A stretch of DNA of 64,000 nucleotides from Streptomyces exfoliatus (GCF_000725545.1 NZ_JNZP01000011.1:1-64000); one strand, 5' to 3'; counted from the stretch's first letter, positions 11,601 through 40,756 are shown. A program made the numbers and translations. Notes: generated by a model not told the origin, from the letters alone.

Positions 11601-14600
11601 GTCCTCGACCGGCTCCGGGGCCAGGGTGATCAGCCGGGCGGCCGTCGAGGCGTCCTGGACGACCTGGCGGGGGCCCTCGGCGTCCTCGTCGAAGACGGTG
11701 CGCAGGCTTCCGTGCCGGACGACCGCGTCGGTGATGGCGCCGCGCAGCGCGGCCGTGTCGAGGGGTCCGGTGAGGCGGAGCGCGAGCGGGACGTGGTAGG
11801 CGGCGCTGTGGCCCTGGAGGCGGTGGAGGAACCACAGCCGCCGCTGGGCGAACGAGAGGGGGATGCGGTCGGGCCGCTCGTGGACGCGGGAGACCGGCGG
11901 CCGGGCCGCCCCGGCACGGGCGATTCTGGCGTACAGGGCGGCCACCGTGGGGTGTTCGAAGAGGTCCCGCACCGCCAGTTCGGCTCCGAGGGTGGTGCGC
12001 ACCCTGCTGACCAGGCGGGTGGCGAGCAGCGAGTGGCCGCCCAGTGCGAAGAAGTCGTCGTCGATGCCGGCCGGGCGTACGCCGAGCACGTCGGCGAACA
12101 GGCCGAGCAGGATCGTCTCGTGCGGGCCTCGGGGGGCGCGCGCCCGCGTGGCGTCGCTCCGGTCCGGCGGGGGCGGCAGCGCGGCGCGGTCACGTTTGCC
12201 GTTGGCGGTCAGCGGCAGCTCGTCAAGCACCACCAGCGCCGAGGGCACCATGTAGGAGGGCGCCTTGCGTCGTACGTGGTCCAGCACCGCGGCCGTGTCG
12301 GGCGTCGTTCCGCGGGGAACGACGTAGCCCACCAGGCGCGGTCCCGCGGGCCCGCCGTCGTGCACGGCGGCGGCCGCCTGTCCGACGTCCGGGTGGGAGG
12401 CCAGCACGGCCTCCACCTCCCCCAGCTCGACCCGGTGGCCGCGCACCTTCACCTGGCCGTCGGCCCGGCCGACCAGGTCGATCTCCCCGTCGGGGCGGAA
12501 CCGCCCGAGGTCGCCGCTGCGGTACATGCGGGCGCCCGGTGCGCCGAAGGGGTCGGCGACGTAGCGTTCGGCGGTCGTGTCCGGGCGCTGCCAGTAGCCG
12601 CGGGTGACGTGGTCCCCGGCGATGTACAGCTCCCCCACGACTCCGTCCGGCACGGGGCGGAGCCAGGGGTCGAGGATGTGGATGCGCACGCCGGGCAGCG
12701 GGCGGCCGATGGGTGGCGCGCCGTCCTCGGTCTCGTCCAGGAACCGGGCGGTGACGAAGACGGTCGTCTCGGTCGGGCCGTAGAGGTTGGCCACGCGGGC
12801 GCGCGGGAACGCGGCGCGCAGGGCTTGGGCCAGCGAGGCGGGGAGGGGTTCGCCGGCGCAGAGGAAGGTGTCGACGGCGAGCGGCTCGCCGCGCTCAAGG
12901 AGTGCCTGCAGGGCCGAGGGGACGGCGTTCAGGAGCGAGGGTTCGCCGCCGGTCCTGTCGGCGACGGCCAGGGTGTTCTCCACGATCTCGATGCGGCCGC
13001 CGGTGAGCAGCGGGACGAGGGTGTCGAAGACCGACACGTCGAAGCTCTCCGAGGTGGCGGCCACGGTCCGGTGCAGCCGGTCGGCGCCGAGTCCGGTGGC
13101 GGCCCAGGACAGCAGGGCGCTCACCTGGGCGTGTTCGACCGCGACCCCCTTGGGCCGGCCGCTGGAGCCGGAGGTGTGGAGGATGTAGGCGAGGTGACCG
13201 GGCAGCAGCGGCCCGGCCCGTTCGGCGTCGGTCGGTGCGGCCGGGTCGTACGGGGCCAGGAGTGCTTCGGTCAGGACGACGCGCTCGACACCGCCCGGCG
13301 TGGTATCGGGTCGGTCGTGCGCCTCGGGGTCGGTGCGCCGGGTCCGGGCGGCCTCGGCGTCGGGGTCGGTGAGCAGGCAGACCGGCGCGGTCTCGCGGAG
13401 GATGTGGGCGGCGCGCTCCTGCGGCAGCGCGGCGCCCACGGGGACGTAGCAGCCGCCCGCCTTGAGGATGCCGAGGACGGCGACGGGCAGCCAGGCGTTC
13501 CGGGAGACGGTGAGGGCCACCCGGCTCTCGGGTCCGACCCCTCGCTCCAGAAGCAGGCGCGCCAGCTGGTTCGCGCGGGCGTCGAGTTCGGCGTAGGTCA
13601 GCTCCTGGCCGCCGGCGAGGACGGCGGGGGCCGCGGGAGTCGCGCGCGCCCGCGCCTGGAACGCGTCCACGATCGTGGTCGGGGGGCTCTGTGGTGCGGC
13701 GCGGTGTGCGGGCGGGCGCACCGCCCGTTCCGTCGCGGGGGTGCCGGCGAGCGCGGCGGTCGGGGTGGCGGGGGCGCTGTGGATGGCGGTCAAGGCGCGT
13801 TCCATCAGGTCCGCCGCGTGGCGTGCGGTGACGCGGTCCACGGCGTCGGGGCGGTGGTCCAGGCGCAGGCGGAGCGCCGGGCCGGGGAGCGCGTAGAGGG
13901 AGAGGGGGAAGTGTGTGGTGGTGCGGCCGGAGCCTCCCTCGACGCGCAGGCCCGCGTGGTCGGAGGAGCTGACGGCGGCGAGGTCGTCGGCGGGGTAGTT
14001 CTCGAACGCGGTGGAGGTGTCGAAGAGCACGGTCCGGTCGGACCAGCGCTGGATGTCGGAGAGCCTGACGTGCTGGTGCTCCATGAGGGCGGTCTGCTCG
14101 CGCTGGAGCCGGACGACGAGGTCGCCGACCGGCTCGCCCGGCCGCATCCGCACGCGCGTCGGCACGGTGTTGATGAAGAAGCCGACCATCTCCTCGGCGC
14201 CGGGCAGTTCCGGCGGCCGCCCCGAGACGGTCGTCCCGAAGACGACGTCGTCGCGGCCGGTGAGGCGGCCGATCACGGTCGCCCAGGCGGCCTGCACCGC
14301 CGAGTTCACCGTCACGCCGCGGGCCCGCGCCCACGCGCTGAGGGCGCGGGTGTCCCGCTCGCCGAGCCGGGTCCACACCGACCTGGGCAGCGGGCCGTTG
14401 CGGTCGGCGTCCGGGGCGATCAGGGTGGGGCCGGGCAGCCCCGCCAGCGCCTGCCGCCAGGCGCGGGCGCTCTGCTCTGGCGGGCGGCGGGCCAGCCAGT
14501 CGAGGTGGTCGCGGTGCGGTCGGACGGGCGGGAGCGCGGAGGGGTCGCCGCCGCTGCCGTACAGCGCGACCAGTTCGCGCATCAGGATGGGCATGGACCA

Positions 14601-15055
14601 GCCGTCGAGGATGAGGTGGTGGTAGGTCACGGCCAACTGGTGGCGGTCCTCGCCGGTCCTGGCCAGCAGGAAGCGCAGCAGGGGCGGTCGGCCGAGGTCG
14701 AACCCGGTGCGGTGGTGCTCGTCCAGAAGCGCCTCCAGGTGCTTGTCCGCCTCCGCCGGGCTCCCCACGGGCCGCAGGTCCAGCTCCTGCCAGGGCACCG
14801 CGGGACGGGTGGCGACCAGTTGGAACCACTCCCCCGAGCGCCGCTGGCGGAAGGCCGAGCGCAGCGCCGGGTGGCGTGCCACCAGCGCCTGGGCGGCCCG
14901 TCGCAGCCGGTCGGCGTCCAGCTCTCCGGAGAGGGTCAGGACCAGTCGGCTGACGTAGGCGTCGGGGACGTTCTCGTCGAAGACCGCGTGGAAGAGCAGC
15001 CCCTCCTGGAGCGGGGTGACCGCGAGGACCTCCTCGACCATGCGCTGCGGACCGC

Positions 15056-15059
<4 letters not shown>
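8661..15059 (-). CDS. lptB: Non-ribosomal peptide synthetase, two modules (6-7: Ala-like, Asp)
   Basis: 2,132-residue NRPS, C-A-T-C-A-T. The GTG start overlaps the upstream TGA by 4 nt (GTGA), with GGAGGAG five bases before it, so translation is coupled to the five-module gene. C (1-450, [10 protein letters not shown] opening, HHLILDG about 150), A (470-957), T (980-1050, GGHSLL), C (1067-1520, HHIAADG), A (1547-2034), T (2043-2117, GGHSLL). No epimerase, methyltransferase or thioesterase. Pocket codes: DVFNLALVFK, closest to the alanine code DVFNNALTYK, and DLTKVGAVNK, aspartate. The short tail after the last T domain would dock to the next synthetase. Two modules between a five-module and a longer protein is the arrangement of A54145 LptB; the symbol rests on that. 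Confidence 0.96.
8690..11870 (-). other. NRPS module 7: C-A-T, predicted Asp
   Basis: Pocket D-L-T-K-V-G-A-V-N-K (Asp). The A3 motif lies near 9,950, T motif GGHSLL near 8,840, HHIAADG near 11,440. No E domain, so an L-residue. With module 9 it supplies the two aspartates of the predicted Asp-X-Asp-Gly calcium motif. Confidence 0.88.
11900..15030 (-). other. NRPS module 6: C-A-T, predicted Ala or other small residue
   Basis: Pocket D-V-F-N-L-A-L-V-F-K shares DVFN.AL with the alanine code. The C domain begins like those that normally follow an epimerase ([10 protein letters not shown]), although the preceding module 5 has no E domain and makes achiral sarcosine. Confidence 0.75.
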
Positions 15060-33916
<18,857 letters not shown>

Positions 33917-33977
33917 GCTTCTCCCGCTCTCGGACTGAAGGGGTGGCGGCACGCCCGGACGCGCGGCGGCGTCCGCA

Positions 33978-34001
33978 CGCACGAGTGCCTGGGCACGTGC
34001 G
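33978..34001. other. Intercistronic hairpin between ACP gene and first NRPS gene
   Basis: CGCAC-ga-GTGCC-tg-GGCAC-GTGCG folds into a ten-pair stem with a two-base bulge and a two-base loop. It lies in the 115-bp gap between the carrier-protein stop and the NRPS start. There is no T-run, so it is as likely an mRNA stability or attenuation element as a terminator. Confidence 0.5.
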
Positions 34002-34031
34002 TCTGTGGTGGGGGCCGGGGACCGGCGGCCG

Positions 34032-34322
34032 TCAGCGCACGGTGCGCGAGGCCAGCCGGACGGTGAGCCCGTCGATCGTCGGCTCCTGCCAGAGCAGTCC
34101 CAGGTCGCATTCGACGCCCAGGTACTCCTCCACGACGCCGCACAGGGCGGTGCCGGTGACGGAGGTCATCCCGTAGTCGGTGAGGGGGACGTCGGTGGCG
34201 AGGGAGGCCGCGGGGACGCCGAGGCAGTCGGCGCACTGCTCGCGCAGCCACTGCCGCAGGGCGTCGGGGTCGCCGGGAGCGAGTGGGGAGGGAGGCGGGG
34301 AGGAGGGCGGGGACAGGGACAT
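34032..34322 (-). CDS. Acyl carrier protein for lipid starter unit
   Basis: 96 residues from an ATG with AGAGG ten bases upstream; the frame is open to a GTG at 34466, but that extension is low-complexity Pro/Arg-rich sequence. It has the four-helix carrier pattern with the phosphopantetheine serine in DYGMTSVTG (around residue 54). The residue before Ser is Thr, not the usual Asp. Its place between the acyl-AMP ligase and the first NRPS gene says it takes the activated fatty acid and presents it to the first condensation domain, like DptF in daptomycin synthesis. In A54145, as I recall, ligase and carrier are one protein (LptEF); here they are separate and in different frames. Confidence 0.88.
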   Translation of the reverse strand: MSLSPPSSPPPSPLAPGDPDALRQWLREQCADCLGVPAASLATDVPLTDYGMTSVTGTALCGVVEEYLGVECDLGLLWQEPTIDGLTVRLASRTVR

Positions 34323-34338
34323 GCGGGTAGGACCTCTG

Positions 34339-34390
34339 TCTTCGGTGGGCGCGCGGTCGGTCTTCGGTGGGCGCACGGTCGGTCCTCGGG
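34339..34390. repeat. 22-bp tandem repeat, 2.3 copies
   Basis: The unit TCTTCGGTGGGCGCGCGGTC plus two G occurs at 34339-34360 and, with one change, at 34361-34382, then a partial third copy. It lies in the spacer between the acyl ligase and carrier genes. Confidence 0.85.
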
Positions 34391-34432
34391 ACGGCGTCCC
34401 GGCCGGCCCTCGTCCGGGCGGGCCGGGGCCTC

Positions 34433-34466
34433 GGGGACCGCGTTGCCACGGGGACCGCGTTGCCAC
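34433..34466. repeat. 17-bp perfect tandem duplication
   Basis: GGGGACCGCGTTGCCAC occurs twice, head to tail, in the same ligase-carrier spacer as the 22-bp repeat. Two independent repeats in 130 bp suggest slippage in a spacer free of coding constraint. Confidence 0.9.
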
Positions 34467-34515
34467 GGGTCGGGGAGCGGCCCGCCGCCGGGAGGGGATC
34501 AGAGCGGGGGCACGG

Positions 34516-36312
34516 TCATGTCACGGGCGGGAGGACGCCGTCGCGGTCGTCCGCCTCCCGGAGCGCCGCCAGGAGGCGGTGGGCGCCGGGGTCGGCGTGG
34601 ACCTGGGCGAGTTCCCCGGTGGTGAAGAGGCGGGCGGTCAGGCGGCGTTGTACCTTGCCGCTGCTGGTGCGTGGGATGCGGCCGCGTCTCACCAGCACCA
34701 CTCCGGCCGGGGCGAGGCCGAATTCCCGCGCGAGCGTCGCCCGCAGGGCCGTCACCAGTTCGGGGCCCCGCTCGGGCCGGACGGACGGGCCCACCTCGTG
34801 GGTGACGACCACGGCCTCGCCCTCCTCGGTGGGGAGGGAGAAGGCGGCCCCGATCGTCCCGAGTTCGGGGTGGCGGGCGCGCAGTTCGTGCTCGATGTCG
34901 TGGGGGTAGAGGTTGCGGCCGTGCACGATGAGGAGTTCCTTGATGCGGCCGGTGACGTACAGCTCGCCGTCGTGCAGGGCGCCGAGGTCGCCGGTGCGCA
35001 GCCAGGGCCCGGAGCCGTCCGCGTCCATGACGAACGTCTCGGCGGTCGCCTCCGGTTTCTGCCAGTAGCCCCTGGCGGTGCTCGCGCCGCGCACTCTGAT
35101 CTCGCCCACCCCGTCGCCGGTGACGGGCTTTCCGGTCGCGGGGTCGACGACGCGGATCTCCAGGGCCGTCGGCCTGCCGCAGGAGACGACCTCGCGAGAG
35201 GGGCGTCCCGCGGCGGCCTCGACGAAGCGGTGGTTCTCCAGTTCCGCGACGTCCACCCGCCGGGTGCGCAGCTCCCCGGCGGACAGGGACACCAGCAGGG
35301 TCGCCTCGGCCAGTCCGTAGCAGGGGGCTGTGGCGTTCGGGTGGAGTCCGGCCGGGGCGAACTCCTTGGCGAAGGCGCGCAGCGTCTCGGCCCGGACGGG
35401 CTCGGAGCCGTTGCCCGCCCAGCGCCAGCGCGACAGGTCGAGCCGATCCATCTCCTCGGGCTTCACCCGCCGTACGCAGTAGTCGTACGCGAAGTCGGGC
35501 GCCGCGGAGAAGGCGAGGTCGAAGCGGTCGATCAGCGTCAGCCACAGGGCCGGTCGGCGCAGGAAGGCGCTGCCGCTCATCAGCACGGCGGCTCCGCCGC
35601 TGAACAGTGCCGGGCTCAGCAGTCCGAACAGACCCATGTCGTGGTACATCGGCAGCCAGCCGCCCAGCCGGGAGCCGGCTCCCAGCTCGAAGCCGGTGAG
35701 CAGGCTGCGGACGTTGTCGGCGAGCGCGCCGTGGGTGACGACGACTCCCTTGGGGCTGCCGGTGGAGCCGGAGGTGTACTGGAGGACCGCCACGGTGTCG
35801 GCCCGGATCTCCGGTTCCCGCCACGTGTCGGGGTCGGCGTCGCCGGGCAGTTCGTCGACGGAGTAGAGGGGCAGTGCGCCCAGGCCGGTGCGGGCCGCCC
35901 AGTGCCGGACGTCCGCTTCCGTCTCGGAGACGGTGAGGACGGCGCCCGCCTCGGCGTCCTTCGCGATGCCGACGACGCGTGCGGCCTCCAGGGAGGTCCC
36001 GGTGGGCAGGGGTGCGGGGACGGCGACCATGCCCGCGTAGAGGCACCCGGCGTAGGCCGCAGCGAACTCCGCGGACTGCGGGAAGAGCAGCAGCACGCGT
36101 GCACCCGTACCGAGCCCGGCCGCGCGGAGGAGGACGGCGACGCGGCGGGCGGTGGCGTCGAGCCAGGCGTAGCTGCGCAGCGCCTCCTCGCCTTCGTGCT
36201 CCGGGTGCCGGACGAAGCCGACGGCCTTGCGCTCGGGGTCGGCCTCGGCCGTCGCGGAGATCGCGGCCACCAGGTGGGGGCCGGCCAGCGGGTCTACGGG
36301 AGGACTGCTCAC
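34516..36312 (-). CDS. Fatty-acyl-AMP ligase (lipopeptide starter activation)
   Basis: 598 residues from a GTG with GAGGG eight bases upstream; the frame continues upstream without coding character. ANL-superfamily enzyme that activates a fatty acid with ATP and passes it to the neighbouring carrier protein. Seen: [15 protein letters not shown] (phosphate-binding loop), GLAEATLLVS, GEIRVRGASTARGYW, LRTGDLG and GRIKELLIVHGRNLYPHDIE, the last typical of long-chain fatty-acyl-AMP ligases rather than amino-acid activating domains. It is the first gene of the operon, 193 bp before the carrier gene, equivalent to DptE of daptomycin. The chain length of the lipid cannot be read from the sequence. 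Confidence 0.93.
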   Translation of the reverse strand: MSSPPVDPLAGPHLVAAISATAEADPERKAVGFVRHPEHEGEEALRSYAWLDATARRVAVLLRAAGLGTGARVLLLFPQSAEFAAAYAGCLYAGMVAVPAPLPTGTSLEAARVVGIAKDAEAGAVLTVSETEADVRHWAARTGLGALPLYSVDELPGDADPDTWREPEIRADTVAVLQYTSGSTGSPKGVVVTHGALADNVRSLLTGFELGAGSRLGGWLPMYHDMGLFGLLSPALFSGGAAVLMSGSAFLRRPALWLTLIDRFDLAFSAAPDFAYDYCVRRVKPEEMDRLDLSRWRWAGNGSEPVRAETLRAFAKEFAPAGLHPNATAPCYGLAEATLLVSLSAGELRTRRVDVAELENHRFVEAAAGRPSREVVSCGRPTALEIRVVDPATGKPVTGDGVGEIRVRGASTARGYWQKPEATAETFVMDADGSGPWLRTGDLGALHDGELYVTGRIKELLIVHGRNLYPHDIEHELRARHPELGTIGAAFSLPTEEGEAVVVTHEVGPSVRPERGPELVTALRATLAREFGLAPAGVVLVRRGRIPRTSSGKVQRRLTARLFTTGELAQVHADPGAHRLLAALREADDRDGVLPPVT

Positions 36313-37445
36313 AGCAGCGGCCCTCGTCTCCCGCCGGGGCGCGGCCTCATGCCCGCGGCCGACTGGTACGGCGTGCTCCCGTGCCCTCGGGCCGCCGGGC
36401 CGGCGGGGGCGCCGCTGCGGACGACCCGGGTCGCCGGCGGCGTGGACTGCGGTTTCCGGCACACCTGCCGGACGGCTAAGTAGTGCGGATCTTCGTGTTC
36501 GTACACCCTCTGCTGACCTCCCCCGTAAAGCGGCGGATTTTACAGGTCGTGCGCACGTGCTGATCCCGATGGAAAACCATTCGACCCGAGTCGCCCACGC
36601 GGAGAATCGGATCGCTCGACACACCATACAGGGCTGATCCTCTTTTGAGAAAGGATCGCTCTCTTTTACTCGAAGTCCTCTGTGAAACGAATGGAAAAGC
36701 CATCCCGCCATACAAAACCGCACACCACATACGTGCGATACGGCGACGGCTGCACCGTAGACAACGGTAACAGCCCCTTTGTCCGCTTTCCCTCTTCGTG
36801 TCGCCCCGGGGGACGCACCGAGAAACCGTATACATAGCTTCGATCTCGCCACAAGAGCCTGCCGGAGAAAGGCCCTCTTGACAGAAGGCCCACCCTCCTT
36901 CACCGGTACAGTGCGGCGATTTCGCTGGGCATCGGGGTATTCGGGACATGATGGAGCAAGTCTTACGGAGCGACCGCCTCGATTCTTCGCCAGGGGCCGG
37001 GAAGCGCACCCGGAGCACATTCGACGCGCGCGGGCTTCCGGATTACTTCACCGGCAGGAAATGTTCAGTTCAACCCGGACCAGCGACGGAAAAGGGATGA
37101 TGCCTCCCACTGCGGACCATGCGGTGGTGAAGTCCGAAGACGGTCCGCGCCACGGCGGCTCCACGTCGGAGCTGTCGGGACGGCCGCAGGCCCGCGGGGC
37201 GACCACGGCCCGCGCGCCCGCGACGGTAATTGTGGCGCGGCGGCTGTCATAGCGGTGATTTTTCGCTCGGACCAGCAATCCGGAGCCGGGGCGGATTCCC
37301 TCACCGAAATGTTCGGCGAAGCAGAGGACGGATCGCGGCCGGCCGCTTCACGCCCGGTCCGGGGCGCGGGAAAGGGCGAGGCCGCCGGGGACCTGCTGCC
37401 AGACCGCCAACAGGACGAGACCGACGGTCCCCCGACCTGGAGCGG
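36313..37445. promoter_or_regulatory. Leader upstream of the lipopeptide operon; no gene seen
   Basis: About 1.1 kb with no supportable gene. From about 36,480 to 37,080 the GC content visibly drops towards half, unlike the flanks, as expected of a control region for the minus-strand operon. Features seen: overlapping palindromes GTGCGCAC (36549) and GCACGTGC (36553), GGATCGCTC twice (36609 and 36653), and a GATCCT/AGGATC inverted repeat (36636-36657) with a T-run on the plus side. I could not settle on a promoter. Short frames here have poor codon character. Confidence 0.45.
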
Positions 37446-37900
37446 TTCGATCCTCTTGAGGGCCTGAGCTACACGGTCACCGGCTCCACCAGCGGCGACC
37501 TCGACGTGTTGCACGAGACGTTCCAGGAGCACTGGGTCGCCGCCACGACGCCAGCCGGCGTCGCCGCCTTCGCCTACGTCGACAAGGACGGCAAAGCGGC
37601 CAACATGTCCGTCGCCGCCGTCTCCTGGACGTCCCCGCGTTGGCCATTCGAGGCCTGCGTGGCCGTCGACTACCTGAACGGGCTCTCACCCACAGGTACG
37701 GCGAGACCTCCGTCTCGGAACACCACCTCCCCGACGCCTACGACCACGCCCTCAGGGCCCTCCGGAGCGGCCACGCCGTCCGCAGGTTCGAACACGGCGT
37801 GGACCTCCGCCTGTACGGCGGCCGCGTCCTGCTGCACGTCGACGCCGATCGGCAGCGGGCGACCGGTCGCCGAGGTGACGGGGGGAGGCGTGAGGGGCGC
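37446..37900 (+). pseudogene. Unidentified broken coding stretch
   Basis: Two plus-strand frames look coding in succession. The first runs through SYTVTGSTSGDLDVLHETF and continues to about 37,690; the other carries ETSVSEHHLPDAYDHALRAL and a basic tail. Neither has a clear ribosome site, and the good segment changes frame near 37,690. I do not recognise the protein. A degraded gene is likelier than two small genes. Confidence 0.35.
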
Positions 37901-38447
37901 CGGACGCGGTCAGCAGCAGGGCCCGCGACCGCAGGTCAGCCCAGCGGCGCACCGGGAACTGCTCCGGCGTCGCGCCAGGGCAGGAGGCGGCGAGCGGGTT
38001 CGCCGCGAGCTCCGGCGCGGCGGGGGCGTGACCGCGTCCGCCCCTCTGCGCGTGTACGCCCGGCCGCCTCGTCGATCCGGGCCGTCAGCGTGTCGTGCAC
38101 CGAGCCGAGTCCGCCGACTACTGGCTGATGCCGGCGCGCTGTTACCGGGCACGTGTGACGTGGTTACGGCTCACTCCCTGCGGACGGCGGCGTTCGCAGG
38201 GCGGGCGGCGCTCGCGGGCGGCGGCCTCTGCGCGCTGACGCTCACCCGAGTGTCGGCGTTGAGCACCGGCGAGGGCGAAGAGCCGCGCCGCGGACGCGAC
38301 CACATCCTCGGCAGTGGGTCAACGGCGAAGGGTCGGAAAGACTGGCCGTGCGCAGGCGTGCCCACGGCGATCGTCACCGGATGGCGCGCCGCTTGTCACC
38401 AGCAGCACGCGAACGCAGGCATGGAGCAGGGCCTGACGGGCCCATGG
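37901..38447. other. No gene seen
   Basis: The overlapping frames here lack initiation signals and recognisable domains. A hydrophobic segment in one plus frame near 38,190 has no start of its own. Confidence 0.5.
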
Positions 38448-38700
38448 CTACGCGGCCCGGTCGGTCAGCAGGGCGATGGCGAATCGGGTCTGCCATGCGG
38501 CCAGTCGGCGGACCACCGGGACCGCGGTGACCAGCAGGAACACCCCGATGGCGGTGTTGAAGCCGATGTCGGCGGCCTGCGAAGAGGTGTCGAATACCAG
38601 CTCGACCAGGCCCTGGTTGTCCTGCCCCCGAGGCAGGGACCACGACCACGTGGCGTAGAGCAGCTCGCCGATGCCGCCGAGGGTCCAGAGGCGAACGTGG
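38448..38700 (-). pseudogene. C-terminal fragment of a membrane protein
   Basis: The minus frame reads WTLGGIGELLYATWSWSL, then SSQAADIGFNTAIGVFLL and VRRLAAWQTRFAIALLTD before the stop: a membrane-like helix followed by an amphipathic end. It has no start or N-terminal part in any frame, so it is a fragment. The ending vaguely resembles N-terminal sensor regions of actinomycete histidine kinases, but I would not assign it. Confidence 0.35.
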
Positions 38701-38880
38701 TCCCGGGCCTCCAGCGCGCGGTCCCGGCGCTGGTCAACGGGCTGGGCATCGCGGCCGGCATGAGCGGTGCGGTGCGGGATGAATCCTACGATCACCACGC
38801 GCTCCCCCGGCCGGCGCCGGCTCGACGGGCTCGGACGCAGCCGCCCACTGACCACCCGTCACCGGCCGAGACAGGTCGGA

Positions 38881-39165
38881 TCAGTCGCGGTACTCACAGA
38901 GGTAGGCGGTCTCCACGGCCACCTTGAGCTGGAACTTGCTGTCGGCCGGGACGTCGAACCGGCTGCCGGCGCCGAACTTCTCCCACACGTCGGAGCCAGG
39001 GAGCTTGACGGTCAGCGCGCCGGAGACCACGTGCATGATCTCCCGCTTCGCGGTACCGAACTCGTACTCACCGGCGGCCATGACTCCGACCGTAGCGGGA
39101 CCCTCGCTGCCCTCGAACGCGATCGACTTGACCGTGCCGTCGAAGTACTCGTTGACCTTGAACAT
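38881..39165 (-). CDS. ppnP: Pyrimidine/purine nucleoside phosphorylase (YaiE/UPF0345 family)
   Basis: 94 residues, the normal length for PpnP, a single-domain cupin that splits nucleosides with phosphate to free base and ribose-1-phosphate. Start: [17 protein letters not shown], with AAGGAGGA five bases before the ATG. Family signatures seen: [41 protein letters not shown] and YLCEY near the end. It stands alone among broken genes and looks intact. Probably housekeeping salvage with no link to the peptide cluster. Confidence 0.9.
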   Translation of the reverse strand: MFKVNEYFDGTVKSIAFEGSEGPATVGVMAAGEYEFGTAKREIMHVVSGALTVKLPGSDVWEKFGAGSRFDVPADSKFQLKVAVETAYLCEYRD

Positions 39166-39881
39166 GCGTGTCCTCCTTGAAGCCGAGCAGAGACAGGGCC
39201 GGCGAATCGACACCGCGGACGGCGGCCCTGGAAGGCAAGGCTACGTCTCGGCCGCGCCATGTCCGCCGCCCGAAGGAGGCGAGACGGAGGCCCGGGGCGT
39301 CGACCGGGGCGCTGGTACGAGCGAGGGCGGCGAGCAGCGCGGCGCGGGCGCGCACCGGGACGGGCAGCGAGCCGACGGCGACCGCACGGGCGGGAGGCTG
39401 GCTGGCTGGTCGGTGGAGTGGCCCGACTGGTCGGCCCGGGCGCGCGCGAGCCAGGCGTCGACCACCCCGACGCGGTCGTCACCGCGGTCGGCCAGGAGCT
39501 CGCCGGCGGCTTCGGCCCCGGCCCGGCTCGCCACGCTGCGATCGAGTCGGCCAGCCCTGGCCAGCCGTGCGAGTTCATCGGGCCAGTCCATGCGGGCGTG
39601 GAGGTCGCCTTGTCCGAGCGCCTCCACGGGGTCGCCCGGCGTCATGCCGTGGACACGACGCGAACCGAGGACCGGCCGACCTGCGAGACGTCGACCGGGG
39701 CCGGACGTCCAGCCCGGGGTCTCGGGGACACGACGCGGCGCCACCCAGCGGAAGGCAACACTCGGGAACTGTATGCCAGGGCCCTGCGTGCGCGACCGCG
39801 TATCCGGCAAGGACGTCCCCGTCTCCCCGGTCGAGCACGTCCTCACCCAGGAACTCACCCCGCCCTGACGGACGGGTCAGG
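39166..39881. other. No gene assigned
   Basis: The frames on both strands are long only because of GC bias. A minus-frame stretch around 39,400-39,600 (DELARLARAGRLDRSVASRA) has some coding feel but no start, ribosome site or recognisable domain. Confidence 0.4.
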
Positions 39882-40571
39882 TCAGCCGGTGACCGTGAGC
39901 CGGATGTTGCCGATCCGCCCCATCCGGTCGAAGGAGACGACGACGGCGTTCCCGGTCGGCAGATCGGCGATCAGCCGGTCGCCTTCCACCCGCTGCGGGA
40001 CCCCGTGGTGCTCGAAGTACCCCGTGACCGCCTGTCGCGGCGAACGCCCGATGAGCGAGACCCCGGCCATGAGCACGCGCGGCAGGGCGACCGGATCGAG
40101 CTGGGCGCTCGGCACCTTCGGGTCGTCCGGCAGGAAGTACACCTGGGTGCCGGGCCCAGCGGGCTGCCCGATGTACCCGGGCGCGTCGGCTACCCCCATC
40201 CCCGCGAAGGCCAGCATCTCGGCGGCCCGCCGAGGATCGTCGAACCCGGACAGATCGAGTTCCTCAGCGGTGAACTCCGGAATCTCGTGCGCCTGCCCGT
40301 ACCGTGCCACGGCAGCGGACAACGCCACGACCTCACTCCCGCCGAGCCCCGGATTCGCCCAGCCCCAGAGCCAGGAACCCCCCTCCATGTCGTACGTCCC
40401 AAGGACACCGACCCGCAGCTGCACGTCCCCCTGCTGGTACGAACACGTCGGCAGGTCCGCGCTCCACGGCGCCTCGGGCAGGAACTCCATGAGCGCCTCG
40501 AGCTGAGCGGCGCCCCAGACGGAGTGCCGTTCCGCCTCGAGCAGGAACTGGTCGCTGAATCCCTTTGTCAT
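39882..40571 (-). CDS. DUF6882-family protein, function unknown
   Basis: 229 residues starting MTKGFSDQFLLEAERHSVWG. The N-terminal half (QLEALMEFLPEAPWSADL, then SWLWGWANPGLGG and ARYGQAHEIPEF) follows the DUF6882 pattern I know from small soluble Streptomyces proteins. The C-terminal quarter (GNAVVVSFDRMGRIGNIRLTV) is a short beta-rich addition. No signal peptide or membrane segment. The ribosome site is weak; an in-frame ATG at 40681 is possible but adds low-complexity sequence. Role unknown. Confidence 0.75.
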   Translation of the reverse strand: MTKGFSDQFLLEAERHSVWGAAQLEALMEFLPEAPWSADLPTCSYQQGDVQLRVGVLGTYDMEGGSWLWGWANPGLGGSEVVALSAAVARYGQAHEIPEFTAEELDLSGFDDPRRAAEMLAFAGMGVADAPGYIGQPAGPGTQVYFLPDDPKVPSAQLDPVALPRVLMAGVSLIGRSPRQAVTGYFEHHGVPQRVEGDRLIADLPTGNAVVVSFDRMGRIGNIRLTVTG

Positions 40572-40756
40572 GATCCCGAGCGTAGGGGGCAAGGCCCAAC
40601 GACGGGTGGCCGGGGCGTCCTTCCCCGTCTCTGTCCTCACCGGCTCCGCGATGGGGCCTCCGGCCGTCGGGGTCGTCGCCATGACGTCCCCTCTTGTCGG
40701 TGTTGATCCGAGGAGTGACACCAGGTCCGAAGGCATCGGCGGACCGCTGACGAAGG

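Noticed and set aside
34323..34466. N-terminal extension of the carrier protein from GTG 34466
   Set aside because: The extension is encoded by tandem-repeat DNA and is Pro/Arg-rich; the ATG at 34322 with AGAGG gives a normal carrier length.
36878..36883. Perfect TTGACA on the plus strand
   Set aside because: No -10 element at 16-19 bp and no plus-strand gene to serve.
36779..37252. 157-residue plus frame upstream of the operon
   Set aside because: No ribosome site, no domain, composition unlike coding sequence.
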